The translations under genes were made by a program, and so were the position numbers. 64,000 bases of DNA, from contig NZ_CP120742.1 of the NCBI RefSeq assembly GCF_029581275.1, forward strand, positions 5,084,501 through 5,148,500, given 5' to 3'. The notes beneath the pieces are model-generated. The model ran no database searches, was not told the DNA's origin, and saw only the letters and a program-made list of their open reading frames with translations. The first letter of the stretch is position 1. Every line of letters starts with the position of its first letter. Source of the stretch: Micromonospora sp. WMMD1155. Its GTDB lineage: Bacteria; Actinomycetota; Actinomycetes; Mycobacteriales; Micromonosporaceae. Below are positions 1 through 8,322 of the stretch, one piece after another.

Positions 1-5
1 CTCCA

Positions 6-218
6 GTGCTGGTGCACGGGCACCACGGACCTATGGATGGCACGGACAGTGCTGTCACGGCGTGCCTGATCATGATGGTCGCTGCCGGCGTCATCGTGTT
101 GGGTGCCCTGGGGCGGCGGGTCGTTCGAGGTGCCGCAGGTCGGGACCGGACCGGGCGCCCTCGGGGACGGTTCGTGGGTGGCTTTGCCCTGACGCTGCTG
201 TGCGTACTGCGAACGTGA
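6..218 (+). CDS. Small Gly/Arg-rich membrane protein, probably 5'-truncated by the window edge
   Basis: Seen: a 70-codon frame from GTG at base 6, with His-rich residues at the N-terminus (HGHHGPMDG), one hydrophobic segment at about residues 20-37 and the C-terminus LLCVLRT. No stop lies between base 1 and the GTG, so the true start may be outside the window. A His/Gly/Met-rich N-terminus before a membrane segment and an L-x-RT C-terminus resemble the small DUF6153-type actinobacterial proteins often found beside copper genes; that assignment is by eye. The gene at 9212-9598 ends similarly (LALWRT). The real length and function are unknown. Confidence 0.4.
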   Translation: MLVHGHHGPMDGTDSAVTACLIMMVAAGVIVLGALGRRVVRGAAGRDRTGRPRGRFVGGFALTLLCVLRT

Positions 219-409
219 TTCAGGCCTGAGGTTGCCCATCGGCGGTTCCGCCAGCTGATACACCCGGGTGCGGGGTGGTTCGGCCGACAGGGCGGCTACG
301 TCGTCGATGTCCCCGTCGGTGCCGTTCTGCTGGCGCCTACGGCCGACGAGGTTCATGCGCTCTCGGCCGGCGGCGGCGGTACGGCTGTCACGTCGTGCCA
401 GAGGACCTC

Positions 410-637
410 ATGAACGAAACCGTCACCTACATGCTCAGTGTCCGCGGGTTGTGTTGCGACCGCGCGGAAAGCGCGGTGCGGCGCATTCTGGAAGCGCTGC
501 CGGGTGTGCACCGGGCACATGTGTCCGTTGTCGCCGGCCGGGCTGTTGTCGACGCCGACCCAGCTGTTGTCACGGCATCGGTGCTGGCGGCGACTCTGGC
601 AGCTGCCGGTTATCCCGCCCGCCTCGACATTCTCTGA
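410..637 (+). CDS. Heavy-metal-associated (HMA) domain protein with CC metal site
   Basis: A 75-residue single-domain protein of HMA (MerP/CopZ) size and layout: beta strand VTYMLSVRGL, metal loop with Cys15-Cys16 (GLCCDRAE), helix AESAVRRILEAL, GVHRAHVSVVAGRAVVD, and the closing AAGYPARLDIL. Known: HMA proteins bind Cu(I), Hg(II) or Zn(II) through GMxCxxC and hand the metal to a transporter. Here the loop is CCDRAE, so the usual two-residue gap between the cysteines is missing and the metal site must differ. The ATG at 410 was chosen because the domain begins there and AGAGGA lies just upstream; the open frame extends to 275 but that part looks non-coding. It lies upstream of ccsB within a copper/redox neighbourhood. 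Confidence 0.7.
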   Translation: MNETVTYMLSVRGLCCDRAESAVRRILEALPGVHRAHVSVVAGRAVVDADPAVVTASVLAATLAAAGYPARLDIL

Positions 638-725
638 CCCCTACCGCCACTGCTCCCTGCGGCGCGTGAAAGCCGCGCCGCAGGGAGCGCGGCGGACATC
701 TTCCACGGATTCGTCTGGAAGGCTC

Positions 726-1676
726 ATGGCTGCACTGTCGAACCAACTGTTCGTTGTTTCCGTCGTGGCGTACCTGGCCGCGGTGATCGCGTTCGCCACC
801 GCACACGCCCTGCGTGGCACAGACCGGTCGCGCCGGCCGGCCCTCGTCGCGGCCGGAACGTCCTCAATGCCGTTACGTCCCGAGGCACCAACCCCAGCGC
901 GCTTGGAGAACCATCGCCGGGCTGGATTGGGTGCGGTGATGGCCATGGTGGTGGCGGCGCTCGCGCAGGCCGGCTGCCTGGTGGCGCGGGCGGTAGCTGC
1001 GGGGCGGGTGCCGTGGGGCAACATGTACGAGTTCATCGTCGCGCTCACGCTGGTCGGCACGGTCGCCTGGCTGGCGCTGGCCGCCCGCCGTCGGGAGGTT
1101 CGGCCGCTGGGCCTGTACGTGGCGGTGGGCGCGGTGATTCTGCTGGGCGTGGCGGGCCTGCGCGTCTATACGCCGGCGGGTCCGCTGGTGCCGGCGTTGC
1201 AGTCGATGTGGCTGGCGGTGCACGTCAGCGCCGCCGCGATCGCCTCTGGGCTGTTCCTGCTCGGGTTCCTGGCCGCGGTGGCACTGCTGCTGCGGGCCCG
1301 CTACGACGCCCGAGGCGCCGGTCGGCCGACAGATTTGCGTGACACCCTTGCCATGCGGTTGCCGGCGCTGCAGCCGCTGCGGCGGATGTCGTTCCGCTTG
1401 CACGCGACCGGGTTCCTGGTGTGGACGTTCGCGGTGATGGCTGGCGCGGTGTGGGCGGAAGCTTCGTGGGGCCGCTACTGGGGGTGGGACCCGAAGGAGA
1501 CGTGGGCGTTCATCTCCTGGGTGGTATACGCCGCCTATCTGCACGCGCAGGCCACGGCCAGCGTGCGGCCCACAACCGGGGCGTGGCTCGCGGTGGCCGG
1601 GTGGGCGACGATGGTCTTCAACCTCTTCGCGGTGAACCTGGTTATTTCCGGGCTGCACTCCTACGCGGGTACGTGA
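726..1676 (+). CDS. ccsB: Cytochrome c biogenesis protein CcsB/CcsA-like (haem handling)
   Basis: A 316-residue polytopic membrane protein with the hallmark tryptophan-rich WWD segment WGRYWGWD at residues 248-255, followed by PKETWAFISW. Conserved histidines flank it (WLAVHVS near 166, SFRLHATG near 226), and PWGNMYEF at 97-103 is typical of the family. Known: System II CcsA/CcsB proteins bring haem across the membrane to apocytochrome c with a ResB-type partner. No ResB gene is present in the window; CcdA, which supplies reductant in System II, is encoded at 15.3-16.1 kb. ATG 726 was chosen because it begins the first membrane segment; upstream sequence in frame is another gene's territory. 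Confidence in the family is high; the partner is inferred to lie elsewhere. Confidence 0.88.
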   Translation: MAALSNQLFVVSVVAYLAAVIAFATAHALRGTDRSRRPALVAAGTSSMPLRPEAPTPARLENHRRAGLGAVMAMVVAALAQAGCLVARAVAAGRVPWGNMYEFIVALTLVGTVAWLALAARRREVRPLGLYVAVGAVILLGVAGLRVYTPAGPLVPALQSMWLAVHVSAAAIASGLFLLGFLAAVALLLRARYDARGAGRPTDLRDTLAMRLPALQPLRRMSFRLHATGFLVWTFAVMAGAVWAEASWGRYWGWDPKETWAFISWVVYAAYLHAQATASVRPTTGAWLAVAGWATMVFNLFAVNLVISGLHSYAGT

Positions 1677-1816
1677 CGCATGTCGACCAGGGTGAACGCT
1701 GCGCGGCGGAGCTGGGTTGCCGCGCGAGAGCGGCGACGCGCGCTCCCAGACAGGCATTGCCGAAGGTCGCGCTGGTGCTGGCCGGCCACGGTGGCGGTAG
1801 TGCCGGGACGCAGGCT

Positions 1817-2329
1817 TTACGGGGTCGAGGCAGTGGTTTTGTCGGTCGAGGCCGCCACGGCGAGCATCCGCGCGAACAGTTGCGCCGTACGCGGGCCGGC
1901 CGTGCCGGTCGCGCTGAAGTGGCGGGTGGCGCCGTCGGCGCGCTCGACGGTCACGGTGACCCGACCGTCGGTGGCGTCACTGCGGGCGAAGCTCACCTCG
2001 TCGGCACTCAGGCTGTCCGTCGGGAGTCGCTCGGCGCGCCAGATGAGAGCCCCTGCGGCCGCGGCGCCCAGTGCCCCGGCGACGACGAGAGCCACGGCTC
2101 CGACTACCAGCCCGAGACCCACGCGTTCGTTGACGGCGTGGGTGACGCCGTTGGCGACCGCCGCGAGGCCCAGCCCGAGCAACACCGACCCGGCAGAGAA
2201 GCGCAGCAGGCGCCGCCACCGCGACGCACTGACGGTGATGAACACTGTCGTGGCATCCAGGCGCAGGCTGGCGGTCTGGCCCGAGTCCAGGGCAACGGGG
2301 AATACCTTCACCAGGCCACGGTATGTCAT
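1817..2329 (-). CDS. Hypothetical membrane protein with two transmembrane helices
   Basis: About 170 residues. Seen: an N-terminal polar domain of about 40 residues, two hydrophobic helices (around 44-62 and 72-98, Ala/Gly/Val-rich), then a soluble C-terminal domain with alternating polar and hydrophobic residues (RVTVTVERADGATRHFSA). I do not recognise a family. It converges with ccsB and is divergent from the gene at 2383, with only about 50 bases between the two starts, so promoters overlap there. The ATG at 2329 was preferred over the adjacent GTG at 2332. Function unknown. Confidence 0.55.
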   Translation of the reverse strand: MTYRGLVKVFPVALDSGQTASLRLDATTVFITVSASRWRRLLRFSAGSVLLGLGLAAVANGVTHAVNERVGLGLVVGAVALVVAGALGAAAAGALIWRAERLPTDSLSADEVSFARSDATDGRVTVTVERADGATRHFSATGTAGPRTAQLFARMLAVAASTDKTTASTP

Positions 2330-2382
2330 CACTCATTGGGGTGAGTTGCCGGTGGGCCGGTTTAGGCAGCTATCGTGGCGAC

Positions 2383-2826
2383 ATGTCGGCTTGGCTCAGA
2401 CCGTGGTGGCTGCTCGGGCACCTGGTCATCGGTGTGATCGCTGCGGTGTGCCTACGGTTGGGCTGGTGGCAGTGGGAGCATGCGCTCCGAGGCGACGGGC
2501 GCAGTCTCGGGTACGCGTTGCAGTGGCCACTGTTCGCCGCCTTCGGTGTGTTCTTCTGGACCCGGGTGGTGCGCGAGCGTCTGAGCCGCGTCGCCGGCTC
2601 ATCGGGGCCGCCCACCACGGCGCCGACGGTCAGCGTCGGGCAGTCCTGGTTGTTTCGCCGGGGCGACACCGACGCGGGCCCGGTGCCGCAGCTGACGCCG
2701 ACCGTCGAGGCCGCCCGCCAGGACGAAGACGACCCGGCCGCCGCCGCGTACATGCACAGACTGCGGTGGCTCAATGCCGACCCGCGCCGGCGCCTGTCGG
2801 ACTATCCCGGCTTCGACGACCGCTGA
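2383..2826 (+). CDS. Small membrane protein, SURF1-like N-terminus, unknown function
   Basis: 147 residues from ATG 2383. Seen: a first membrane helix with the pattern WWLLGHLVIGVIAAVCLRLGWWQWE, in which the R-L-G-x-W-Q motif resembles the first helix of SURF1-type and related actinobacterial proteins, a second helix (YALQWPLFAAFGVFFW), and a charged C-terminus ending RRLSDYPGFDDR. It is too short to be SURF1 itself. A -10-like TATCGT lies about 8 bases before the ATG, suggesting a nearly leaderless message. Function not known; location next to cytochrome c and copper genes hints at a respiratory or redox role (inference). Confidence 0.55.
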   Translation: MSAWLRPWWLLGHLVIGVIAAVCLRLGWWQWEHALRGDGRSLGYALQWPLFAAFGVFFWTRVVRERLSRVAGSSGPPTTAPTVSVGQSWLFRRGDTDAGPVPQLTPTVEAARQDEDDPAAAAYMHRLRWLNADPRRRLSDYPGFDDR

Positions 2827-3053
2827 CCCCGCCGCCGCAGGCGGCCGGCCGGTTTCGGCCGACAGCTCCTCTACCCGACGGCGGTGGCGCTGCCGGGCAC
2901 GCTGTGATCGCCGACGTGCGCGGGCCCCGGCACGCAGTCGGTGTGACCGACACGAGTCAGGGCATCGTTCGGCGTGACGCCACCGACAGCGCGCATCGAA
3001 TGGATGTGCGGGTGCGCCGGAACCGCACCGGACCGGGGGGCGACCACCCGATC

Positions 3054-3884
3054 ATGTGGTGTGAGCGGTGGCGCGAGATCCTGTCGGCGCAGCTCGACGG
3101 CGAGGAGACCGGCCCGCAGGGGGCTGCTGTGGGCAGGCACCTCGATGCGTGTCCGAACTGCCGGCGTTGGCACGACCGGGCGGCGGACATCAGCCGGCGG
3201 GCCCGGATCCGACTGGTGGGTCCCCCTCCCGAGCTGACCGTGCTCCTGGCGTCCCTGCCCGTGTCCCAAGCAGCACAGCGCCGCAGGAACGGGCCGGCGC
3301 GGCGACGAATGGTGGCAGTGCTACGCGCGGCGCTGGGAACGCTCGGGGCGGTGCAGGTGATGCTGGGGCTCGCGCAGGTCGGCCGGGGCGCCGCTGATGG
3401 GCACCTGCCCGGCGGGCAACATCTGTGGCACGAGTCCGCGGCCTGGAACATCGCTGTCGGCGCCGGGTTCGTGGTCGTCGCGGTGCGACGATCCGCGGCG
3501 GCGGACATGGTGCCCCTGCTGACAGCCTTTGTCGCCACGCTCGTCCTGCTGTCGGTCAACGACATGCTCACCTCGACGGTGGCGGTGCAGCGCCTGACAA
3601 ACCACTCGGTCCTGCTCGCCGGCTACGCCATCACCCTGCTCCTGACGCGGCACGGGTGCCACGGCGACGGGCCGCTGCCGTCCCGGCGGCAGGCGGGATC
3701 ACGGTGGCAGCTTCGCCTACGCGTGGAAGACGACTCCGCGCCGTCGCGGCGCTTGTCACCGCCGGATCCCTCGGCGCGCGCGGCGCAGCCGGGAGCCGCC
3801 TTAACCCGCGAGCCACGGGCGGGCAACGACACCCGCATCACCGGTGTGAACGCAACGACTTCGGAGGGCACATGCGAGACATAG
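3054..3884 (+). CDS. zf-HC2 (anti-sigma-type zinc finger) membrane protein
   Basis: 276 residues. Residues 1-50 hold the HxxxCxxC zinc-binding signature (GRHLDACPNC) preceded by CERWREILSAQLDGE, typical of zf-HC2 / ZAS anti-sigma domains. About four hydrophobic segments follow (around 90-240), including a stretch of membrane helices with polar charges between them, then a disordered basic tail. Known: ZAS domains bind and inhibit ECF sigma factors; no ECF sigma gene is adjacent, so the partner is unknown or the domain does something else. Its end overlaps the start of the PH-like gene at 3872 by 13 bases, indicating translational coupling. The ATG at 3054 starts the finger; much longer upstream frames look non-coding. 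Confidence 0.7.
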   Translation: MWCERWREILSAQLDGEETGPQGAAVGRHLDACPNCRRWHDRAADISRRARIRLVGPPPELTVLLASLPVSQAAQRRRNGPARRRMVAVLRAALGTLGAVQVMLGLAQVGRGAADGHLPGGQHLWHESAAWNIAVGAGFVVVAVRRSAAADMVPLLTAFVATLVLLSVNDMLTSTVAVQRLTNHSVLLAGYAITLLLTRHGCHGDGPLPSRRQAGSRWQLRLRVEDDSAPSRRLSPPDPSARAAQPGAALTREPRAGNDTRITGVNATTSEGTCET

Positions 3885-4411
3885 CGCCGCGCGGACACCA
3901 GCGTCGGGCAGAGGCACTACCGGATGAGGTGGTAGTGCTGCGGCCGCGCCGGCTCAGGTGGATCAGCCTCGCCGCCGCCGCCGTGATCCTCGCGATCAAC
4001 GCGTTCGCGGGACTGACGCTCAGCGGCACGACCTCCAACGGCGGGACCCTGTTCCCGGCCGACAGGTGGGCGGTGGCCGGCACGGGTGTGTTCTTCGCCG
4101 CGCTGGCCCTGGTGCCGTGGCGGCTGCGGGTGGAGGTGGACGCCGAATATGTCCGGGTGCGCAATCTGCTCGGTGACCACACCGTCGCCTGGGCCCTGGT
4201 GGACCGGGTGCGTTTCGACCGCAGGGCACTGTGGGCGTCACTGGAGCTGACCAACGGCGAGCCACTGCCCCTGTTCGCGGTGCAGGTCATCGACGGCGAC
4301 GAGGCGGTGACAGCGGTGCGACGCCTGCGCCAACTTCACGCAGCCGGCCGCGCCCAAAGTGGCGGGCCCGACCCCGACTCGATAGGTCAAACGCCACCAG
4401 CACCGAAGTGA
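3872..4411 (+). CDS. PH-domain-like membrane protein
   Basis: 179 residues. Two transmembrane helices (about 29-50 and 66-84) are followed by a beta-rich domain (WRLRVEVDAEYVRVRNLLGDHTVAWALVDRVRFDR, given here only as a region at about 84-120) with the pattern of bacterial PH (bPH2/DUF2581-like) proteins: VRVRNLL, then a turn, then strands ending in LELTNGEPLPLFAVQ. SD-like GGAGGG lies 5 bases before the ATG. It overlaps the zf-HC2 gene by 13 bases, so the two are probably cotranslated. Known: such membrane PH-like proteins are common in actinobacteria with no defined role. Confidence 0.65.
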   Translation: MRDIAPRGHQRRAEALPDEVVVLRPRRLRWISLAAAAVILAINAFAGLTLSGTTSNGGTLFPADRWAVAGTGVFFAALALVPWRLRVEVDAEYVRVRNLLGDHTVAWALVDRVRFDRRALWASLELTNGEPLPLFAVQVIDGDEAVTAVRRLRQLHAAGRAQSGGPDPDSIGQTPPAPK

Positions 4412-4514
4412 CCTGGCCCGGTGCCGCGACCCCCCAGCCCGGGTCCGGTCCGGTTGGTCGGAGCGCCGGCTCACCAGCGGCCCGACCGGAAGCGCGGCCA
4501 GGAACACCGCACGT

Positions 4515-4554
4515 TTGCAGCTATTGCAATGTCCGCATATGTTGGCGCGCGGAC
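4515..4554 (+). promoter_or_regulatory. Candidate operator and hairpin upstream of CDF exporter
   Basis: Two perfect inverted repeats sit just upstream of the CDF gene at 4578: TTGCA-5-TGCAA at 4515-4529 and GTCCGC-12-GCGGAC at 4531-4554. The first has the short A/T-containing dyad expected for an ArsR- or MerR-type metal sensor; the second could be a leader hairpin. No regulator gene is adjacent, so the assignment is inference. Confidence 0.4.
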
Positions 4555-4577
4555 AAGAATCGGGAAGGGACGGGGCG

Positions 4578-5492
4578 ATGGGCGCGGGACACGACCACGG
4601 CCAGCAGGTGATGCGGGCGGGCGAAAAGCACAAAGGGCGGCTCTGGGCCGCGTTCGCCCTGCTGCTGGCTTTCATGCTGATCGAGGCGGTCGCGGCATGG
4701 CTGACCGGTTCCCTGGCGCTGCTCTCCGACGCCGGGCACATGTTCACCGACGTGCTCGGCATCGGTATGGCCCTGGCCGCGATCACCGCGGCGAGCCGGG
4801 CCTCCCGCGACGGGCAGCGCACCTTCGGGTTGTACCGGACCGAGGTCCTCGCCGCCCTGGCCAACGCGGTGCTGCTGTTCGGGGTCGCGATCTACGTCCT
4901 CATCGAGGCGGTCCGCCGCTTCGCCCAACCGCCACAGGTCCTCGCCGGGCCGATGCTGGCGGTGGCCGTCGCCGGCCTGCTCGCCAACATCGTGGCGTTC
5001 CTCTTGCTGCGCTCCGGTTCCCAGGAGAGCCTGAACGTGCGCGGCGCCTACCTGGAAGTCCTCGGAGACCTGTTCACCTCGGTCGGTGTGATCGTCGCCG
5101 CAGCCGTGATCGCGCTCACCGACTGGTGGTACGCCGACCCGATCATCGCCGTGGCGGTGGGCCTGTTCATCCTCCCGCGGACCTACACGCTCGGCCGGGC
5201 CGCCGTACGGGTGCTCGTGCAGGCCGCTCCGCCGCACCTGGACGTCGTCGCCGTGCGCGAGGCGCTGCGCGCGGTCGACGGGGTTGCCGACGTGCACGAC
5301 CTGCACGTGTGGACGTTGACCTCCGGGATGGATGTCGCCTCAGCCCATCTGATCCTTAAGCGCGGCGCCGGCTTGGCCGAGGTGCTGTCCGGCTCCCGCA
5401 AGCTGCTGCACGACCGCTTCTCCATCGCACACGCCACCCTTCAGGCCGAGCCAGCCGGAGCCGACGGCGTCTGCGACGGCAGCGAATGGTGA
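4578..5492 (+). CDS. czcD: Cation diffusion facilitator (CzcD-like) divalent metal exporter
   Basis: 304 residues. Seen: an N-terminal His cluster (GHDHGQQ), six membrane helices, the helix-2 metal site LLSDAGHMFTDV, the helix-5 site YLEVLGDLFTSVG, and a cytoplasmic C-terminal domain with DVHDLHVWTLTSGMD and the closing H-rich strand region. Known: CDF exporters exchange Zn, Cd or Co for protons out of the cytoplasm. In the helix-5 site the usual His is replaced by Glu, as in the CzcD-type subgroup. The ATG at 4578 follows GGAAGGGACGGGGCG. A close paralogue is encoded at 22850. Substrate cannot be assigned from sequence alone. Confidence 0.88.
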   Translation: MGAGHDHGQQVMRAGEKHKGRLWAAFALLLAFMLIEAVAAWLTGSLALLSDAGHMFTDVLGIGMALAAITAASRASRDGQRTFGLYRTEVLAALANAVLLFGVAIYVLIEAVRRFAQPPQVLAGPMLAVAVAGLLANIVAFLLLRSGSQESLNVRGAYLEVLGDLFTSVGVIVAAAVIALTDWWYADPIIAVAVGLFILPRTYTLGRAAVRVLVQAAPPHLDVVAVREALRAVDGVADVHDLHVWTLTSGMDVASAHLILKRGAGLAEVLSGSRKLLHDRFSIAHATLQAEPAGADGVCDGSEW

Positions 5493-5503
5493 CATTTCAT
5501 GAG

Positions 5504-5544
5504 GAACTATCCGGCAGGTGGCGACGACTACCTGACGAACTATC
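5504..5544 (+). promoter_or_regulatory. Direct and inverted repeats ahead of copC
   Basis: GAACTATC occurs at 5504-5511 and again at 5537-5544, 33 bases apart, and between them CAGGT (5515-5519) and ACCTG (5530-5534) form an inverted repeat. All lie in the 71-base gap upstream of the copC start. The 33-base spacing equals about three helical turns, compatible with a regulator binding site; no regulator is identified. Confidence 0.3.
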
Positions 5545-5563
5545 GGCAATCCAGGGAGTTTCG

Positions 5564-6166
5564 GTGAATCGCCCACAACCTTTCGGAGCTCTCGGCCGCT
5601 TCGGGGTGGCGCTGTGTGCCACGATCGCAGTCCTGCTGGTGCCCGCCGCACCGGCGTGGGCGCATAACGCGCTGCGGGAATCCAGCCCAACGCGAGACGC
5701 CCAGGTCGCATCAGCGCCCGAACGCGTGAACCTGGCCTTCGCCGAACGCCTCGACCCGCAGTTCACCACGATCGCAGTCACCAACGCTGACAAGCAGCCG
5801 GTGACCGCCGGTAAGCCAACAGTGTCCGGGGTTCGCGCCACGCAGCCACTGGCCTCGGGCTTGGCCGCGGGCACATATACGGTGGCGTACCGGGTGGTTT
5901 CCGTCGACGGGCACCCGGTGCAGGGCTCGTACACCTTCACCGTTACCACGTCGTCGGTCACCAGCCCTTCGGTTGCCGCCTCCGCCGGGCCGCAGGCCCC
6001 CACCCCGGACTCCGCCCCGCCGGCGGCCGTACCGTCGCCCGCTGCCGGCACCGCCAGCGACGATGACGGCAGCGGCCTGGGTATCGGAGTCGTCGTGGCG
6101 CTGCTGGCCGCGCTCGCGGCCGGGCTGGGGCTGCTGGTGTGGCGGCGACGGGTAGGGCGGCGATGA
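5564..6166 (+). CDS. copC: CopC-domain copper-binding protein, membrane anchored
   Basis: 200 residues. A signal peptide ends AAPAWA, so the mature protein begins with His34 (AHNALRESSP), the N-terminal copper ligand of CopC. The second copper-site motif VDGHPVQGSYTF follows near residue 110. After the CopC beta-sandwich comes a Pro/Ala/Ser-rich linker and a C-terminal membrane helix, so the protein is anchored rather than free. Known: CopC proteins bind Cu(II) outside the membrane and pass it to CopD. GTG 5564 was chosen because GGGAG lies 8 bases upstream and it begins the signal peptide. It overlaps the copD-ctaG start by four bases (ATGA). Confidence 0.85.
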   Translation: MNRPQPFGALGRFGVALCATIAVLLVPAAPAWAHNALRESSPTRDAQVASAPERVNLAFAERLDPQFTTIAVTNADKQPVTAGKPTVSGVRATQPLASGLAAGTYTVAYRVVSVDGHPVQGSYTFTVTTSSVTSPSVAASAGPQAPTPDSAPPAAVPSPAAGTASDDDGSGLGIGVVVALLAALAAGLGLLVWRRRVGRR

Positions 6167-8175
6167 ACCTCGCAGCTGTCCTACGCCGGCCGGTCCTGGT
6201 ACCGGTTGGGGGAGTGCTCGTCGCTGCCGGATTCGGCGCGGCGCTGTTGCGCTGGGGTGGCGGCGCGGTCGCTCAGACCGCGCCAGGGCTGCCCGACCCC
6301 GGCGCCACCACCGCCTGGTTGCTGCCGACGGCGCGTCTCGGGATGCAGGTCGGCGCGGTCACCACGGTCGGGTTGCTGCTCGCCGTCCTACTGCTGTCCC
6401 CTCAAGAGGACGGCGGGAGCCTGTCCGCGCTGGGCTACCGGCGGCTGCGCGCTGCGGCGATCAGCGCCGGCCTGTGGTCGGTCGCGGCGGCGGTGGCGCT
6501 CTGCTACACCCTGGTTGACCTGTTCGGCCTGCCCGCGTCCCAGGTCCTCTCGGTCCGCGCGGTGCTCAACTTCGCGACCACCGTGCCGCTGGGCCAAGCA
6601 TTGGCGCTTAGCGGCACACTGTCCCTGGTCGTGATGATCATTGCGGTCAGGAGCCTACGACCCAGTGGCGCGGTGGTAGCTCTACCGCTGGCCCTCGCGG
6701 CGGTCATCCCACCGGTGTTCACCGGCCACGCCGCTTCGGCGAGCAACCACCAGCTCGCGGTGTCCGGGCTGCTGCTGCACGTGCTGTCGGTGACCGTGTG
6801 GGCCGGTGGCCTGTTCGCCCTCGCCATCACCGCCCGCGGCGCGACCGCCGACCTCGCCGTCGCGGTCCGCCGGTTCTCCCCGCTGGCGCTGGCCTGCCTG
6901 GTCGCCGTCGGTGCCTCCGGGCTGCTGTCGGCCTCGGTTCGCCTCACCGCCCTGACCGACCTTGTCGACACCCGTTACGGGCAGCTCCTGCTGGTCAAGA
7001 CCGCCGCGCTGGCCGCCATCGCGGTCGCGGGCCTGGTGCACCGCCGCCGCGCGATCCCCGCGCTGAACGCCGGGCGGCGGCTGCCGTTCCTGCGGGTCGC
7101 TGGTGTGGAGACGCTGCTGTTCGCCGCCGCCGTCGGCACTGCCGTCGCGCTGTCGCGCACCCCCACTCCCGTGGGCGGCGGTGAGGAAGACCCGGTCACC
7201 AGCCTCCTAGGCTTCCCGATGCCAGCACCGATGACCATCGGCACGCTGGCGAGCGCGTGGCTGCCGGAGCCGCTGATCATCGCTGCCGCAGTGCTCGCCG
7301 CCGGACTGTATGTGGCTGGGGTTTGGCGGCTGCACCGCCGCGGTGACACCTGGCCGGTAGCCCGCACTGTGACCTGGCTGGCCGGCTGCGCCGTGATCGT
7401 CGTGGCCACCTCCAGCGGGCTGGCCCGCTACGGCCCGGTGCTGTTCTCCATCCACATGGCCCAGCACCTGCTGTTGATGATGGTGGCGCCGATCCTGCTC
7501 GTGCTCGCCGGACCGCTCACGCTCGCCCTGCGGGCCCTGCCCCCGTCGACGGACCCACGCTGGCCGGGACCCCGCGAGTGGCTGCAGAGCGCCCTGCACT
7601 CGCGGATCTCCCGGGCGGTGACCCACCCGGTGGTGGCGCTGACCCTCTACGTCGTCAGCCTGTACGTGCTGTACTTCACCGGCCTGTACGAGCTGGCGGT
7701 GCGCTCGCACGCCGCGCACCTGGCCATGGTCGGACACTTCCTCGTCGTCGGGTATCTGTTCTTCTGGGTGGTCATCGGGATCGACCCGGCCCCGCGCCGC
7801 GTCCCGCACCCACTGAAACTGGTGCTGGTGCTGATCAGCATGGTGCTGCACGCGTTCCTCGGCGTCGCGCTCATGCAGTCCACCACCCTGCTGGCCGCTG
7901 ACTGGTGGACAGCGCTGGCCCGGCCGTGGGGGCCCACCCCCTTAGCGGATCAGCGCACCGCCGGGGGTATCGCCTGGTCCTTCGGTGAGCTACCCACGAT
8001 CATCGTCATGGGCGCACTGGTGCGGCAGTGGATCCGTGCCGACGAGCGCGAAGCCCGCCGCCGTGACCGCGCCGCCGACCGCGCGGAGGCGGAGGGGCGT
8101 GAGGACGGTGAACTGGCCGCCTACAACCGCATGCTGGCCGACCTTGCCGAACGCGACCGCCAAGTCCGCGGGTAA
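6163..8175 (+). CDS. CopD / CtaG (caa3 assembly) fusion membrane protein
   Basis: 670 residues, highly hydrophobic. The first half (to about residue 330) is a CopD-type copper-import domain with HAASASNHQL and LLLHVLSVTVWAGGLFALAI. The second half (about 350-640) matches the CtaG/caa3 assembly family: HMAQHLLLMMVAP, SHAAHLAMVGHFLVVGYLFFW and HAFLGVALM. The C-terminal 40 residues are charged. Known: CopD moves copper inward and CtaG helps deliver copper to the CuB site of cytochrome oxidase; fusions of the two are common in actinobacteria. The start overlaps copC (ATGA), so the two products probably act together: CopC captures, CopD imports, CtaG delivers. Confidence 0.88.
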   Translation: MNLAAVLRRPVLVPVGGVLVAAGFGAALLRWGGGAVAQTAPGLPDPGATTAWLLPTARLGMQVGAVTTVGLLLAVLLLSPQEDGGSLSALGYRRLRAAAISAGLWSVAAAVALCYTLVDLFGLPASQVLSVRAVLNFATTVPLGQALALSGTLSLVVMIIAVRSLRPSGAVVALPLALAAVIPPVFTGHAASASNHQLAVSGLLLHVLSVTVWAGGLFALAITARGATADLAVAVRRFSPLALACLVAVGASGLLSASVRLTALTDLVDTRYGQLLLVKTAALAAIAVAGLVHRRRAIPALNAGRRLPFLRVAGVETLLFAAAVGTAVALSRTPTPVGGGEEDPVTSLLGFPMPAPMTIGTLASAWLPEPLIIAAAVLAAGLYVAGVWRLHRRGDTWPVARTVTWLAGCAVIVVATSSGLARYGPVLFSIHMAQHLLLMMVAPILLVLAGPLTLALRALPPSTDPRWPGPREWLQSALHSRISRAVTHPVVALTLYVVSLYVLYFTGLYELAVRSHAAHLAMVGHFLVVGYLFFWVVIGIDPAPRRVPHPLKLVLVLISMVLHAFLGVALMQSTTLLAADWWTALARPWGPTPLADQRTAGGIAWSFGELPTIIVMGALVRQWIRADEREARRRDRAADRAEAEGREDGELAAYNRMLADLAERDRQVRG

Positions 8176-8322
8176 CCACGTGCAACTGGCTAGGAGGCGA
8201 TCGCCGCGGTGAAGCAGGTTCGGTCACCGCGGGAACTGGCGGACGCGCGCAAGCGACTACCAGCAAACAGCACCCAGAAACCATCGAAGATCAGCTCGAG
8301 CAACCGAAGGACGAGGACAGTC

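Noticed and set aside
1680..3053. Upstream extension of the zf-HC2 gene frame
   Set aside because: Covers other genes and has Arg/Pro-rich shadow composition; real start is at 3054.
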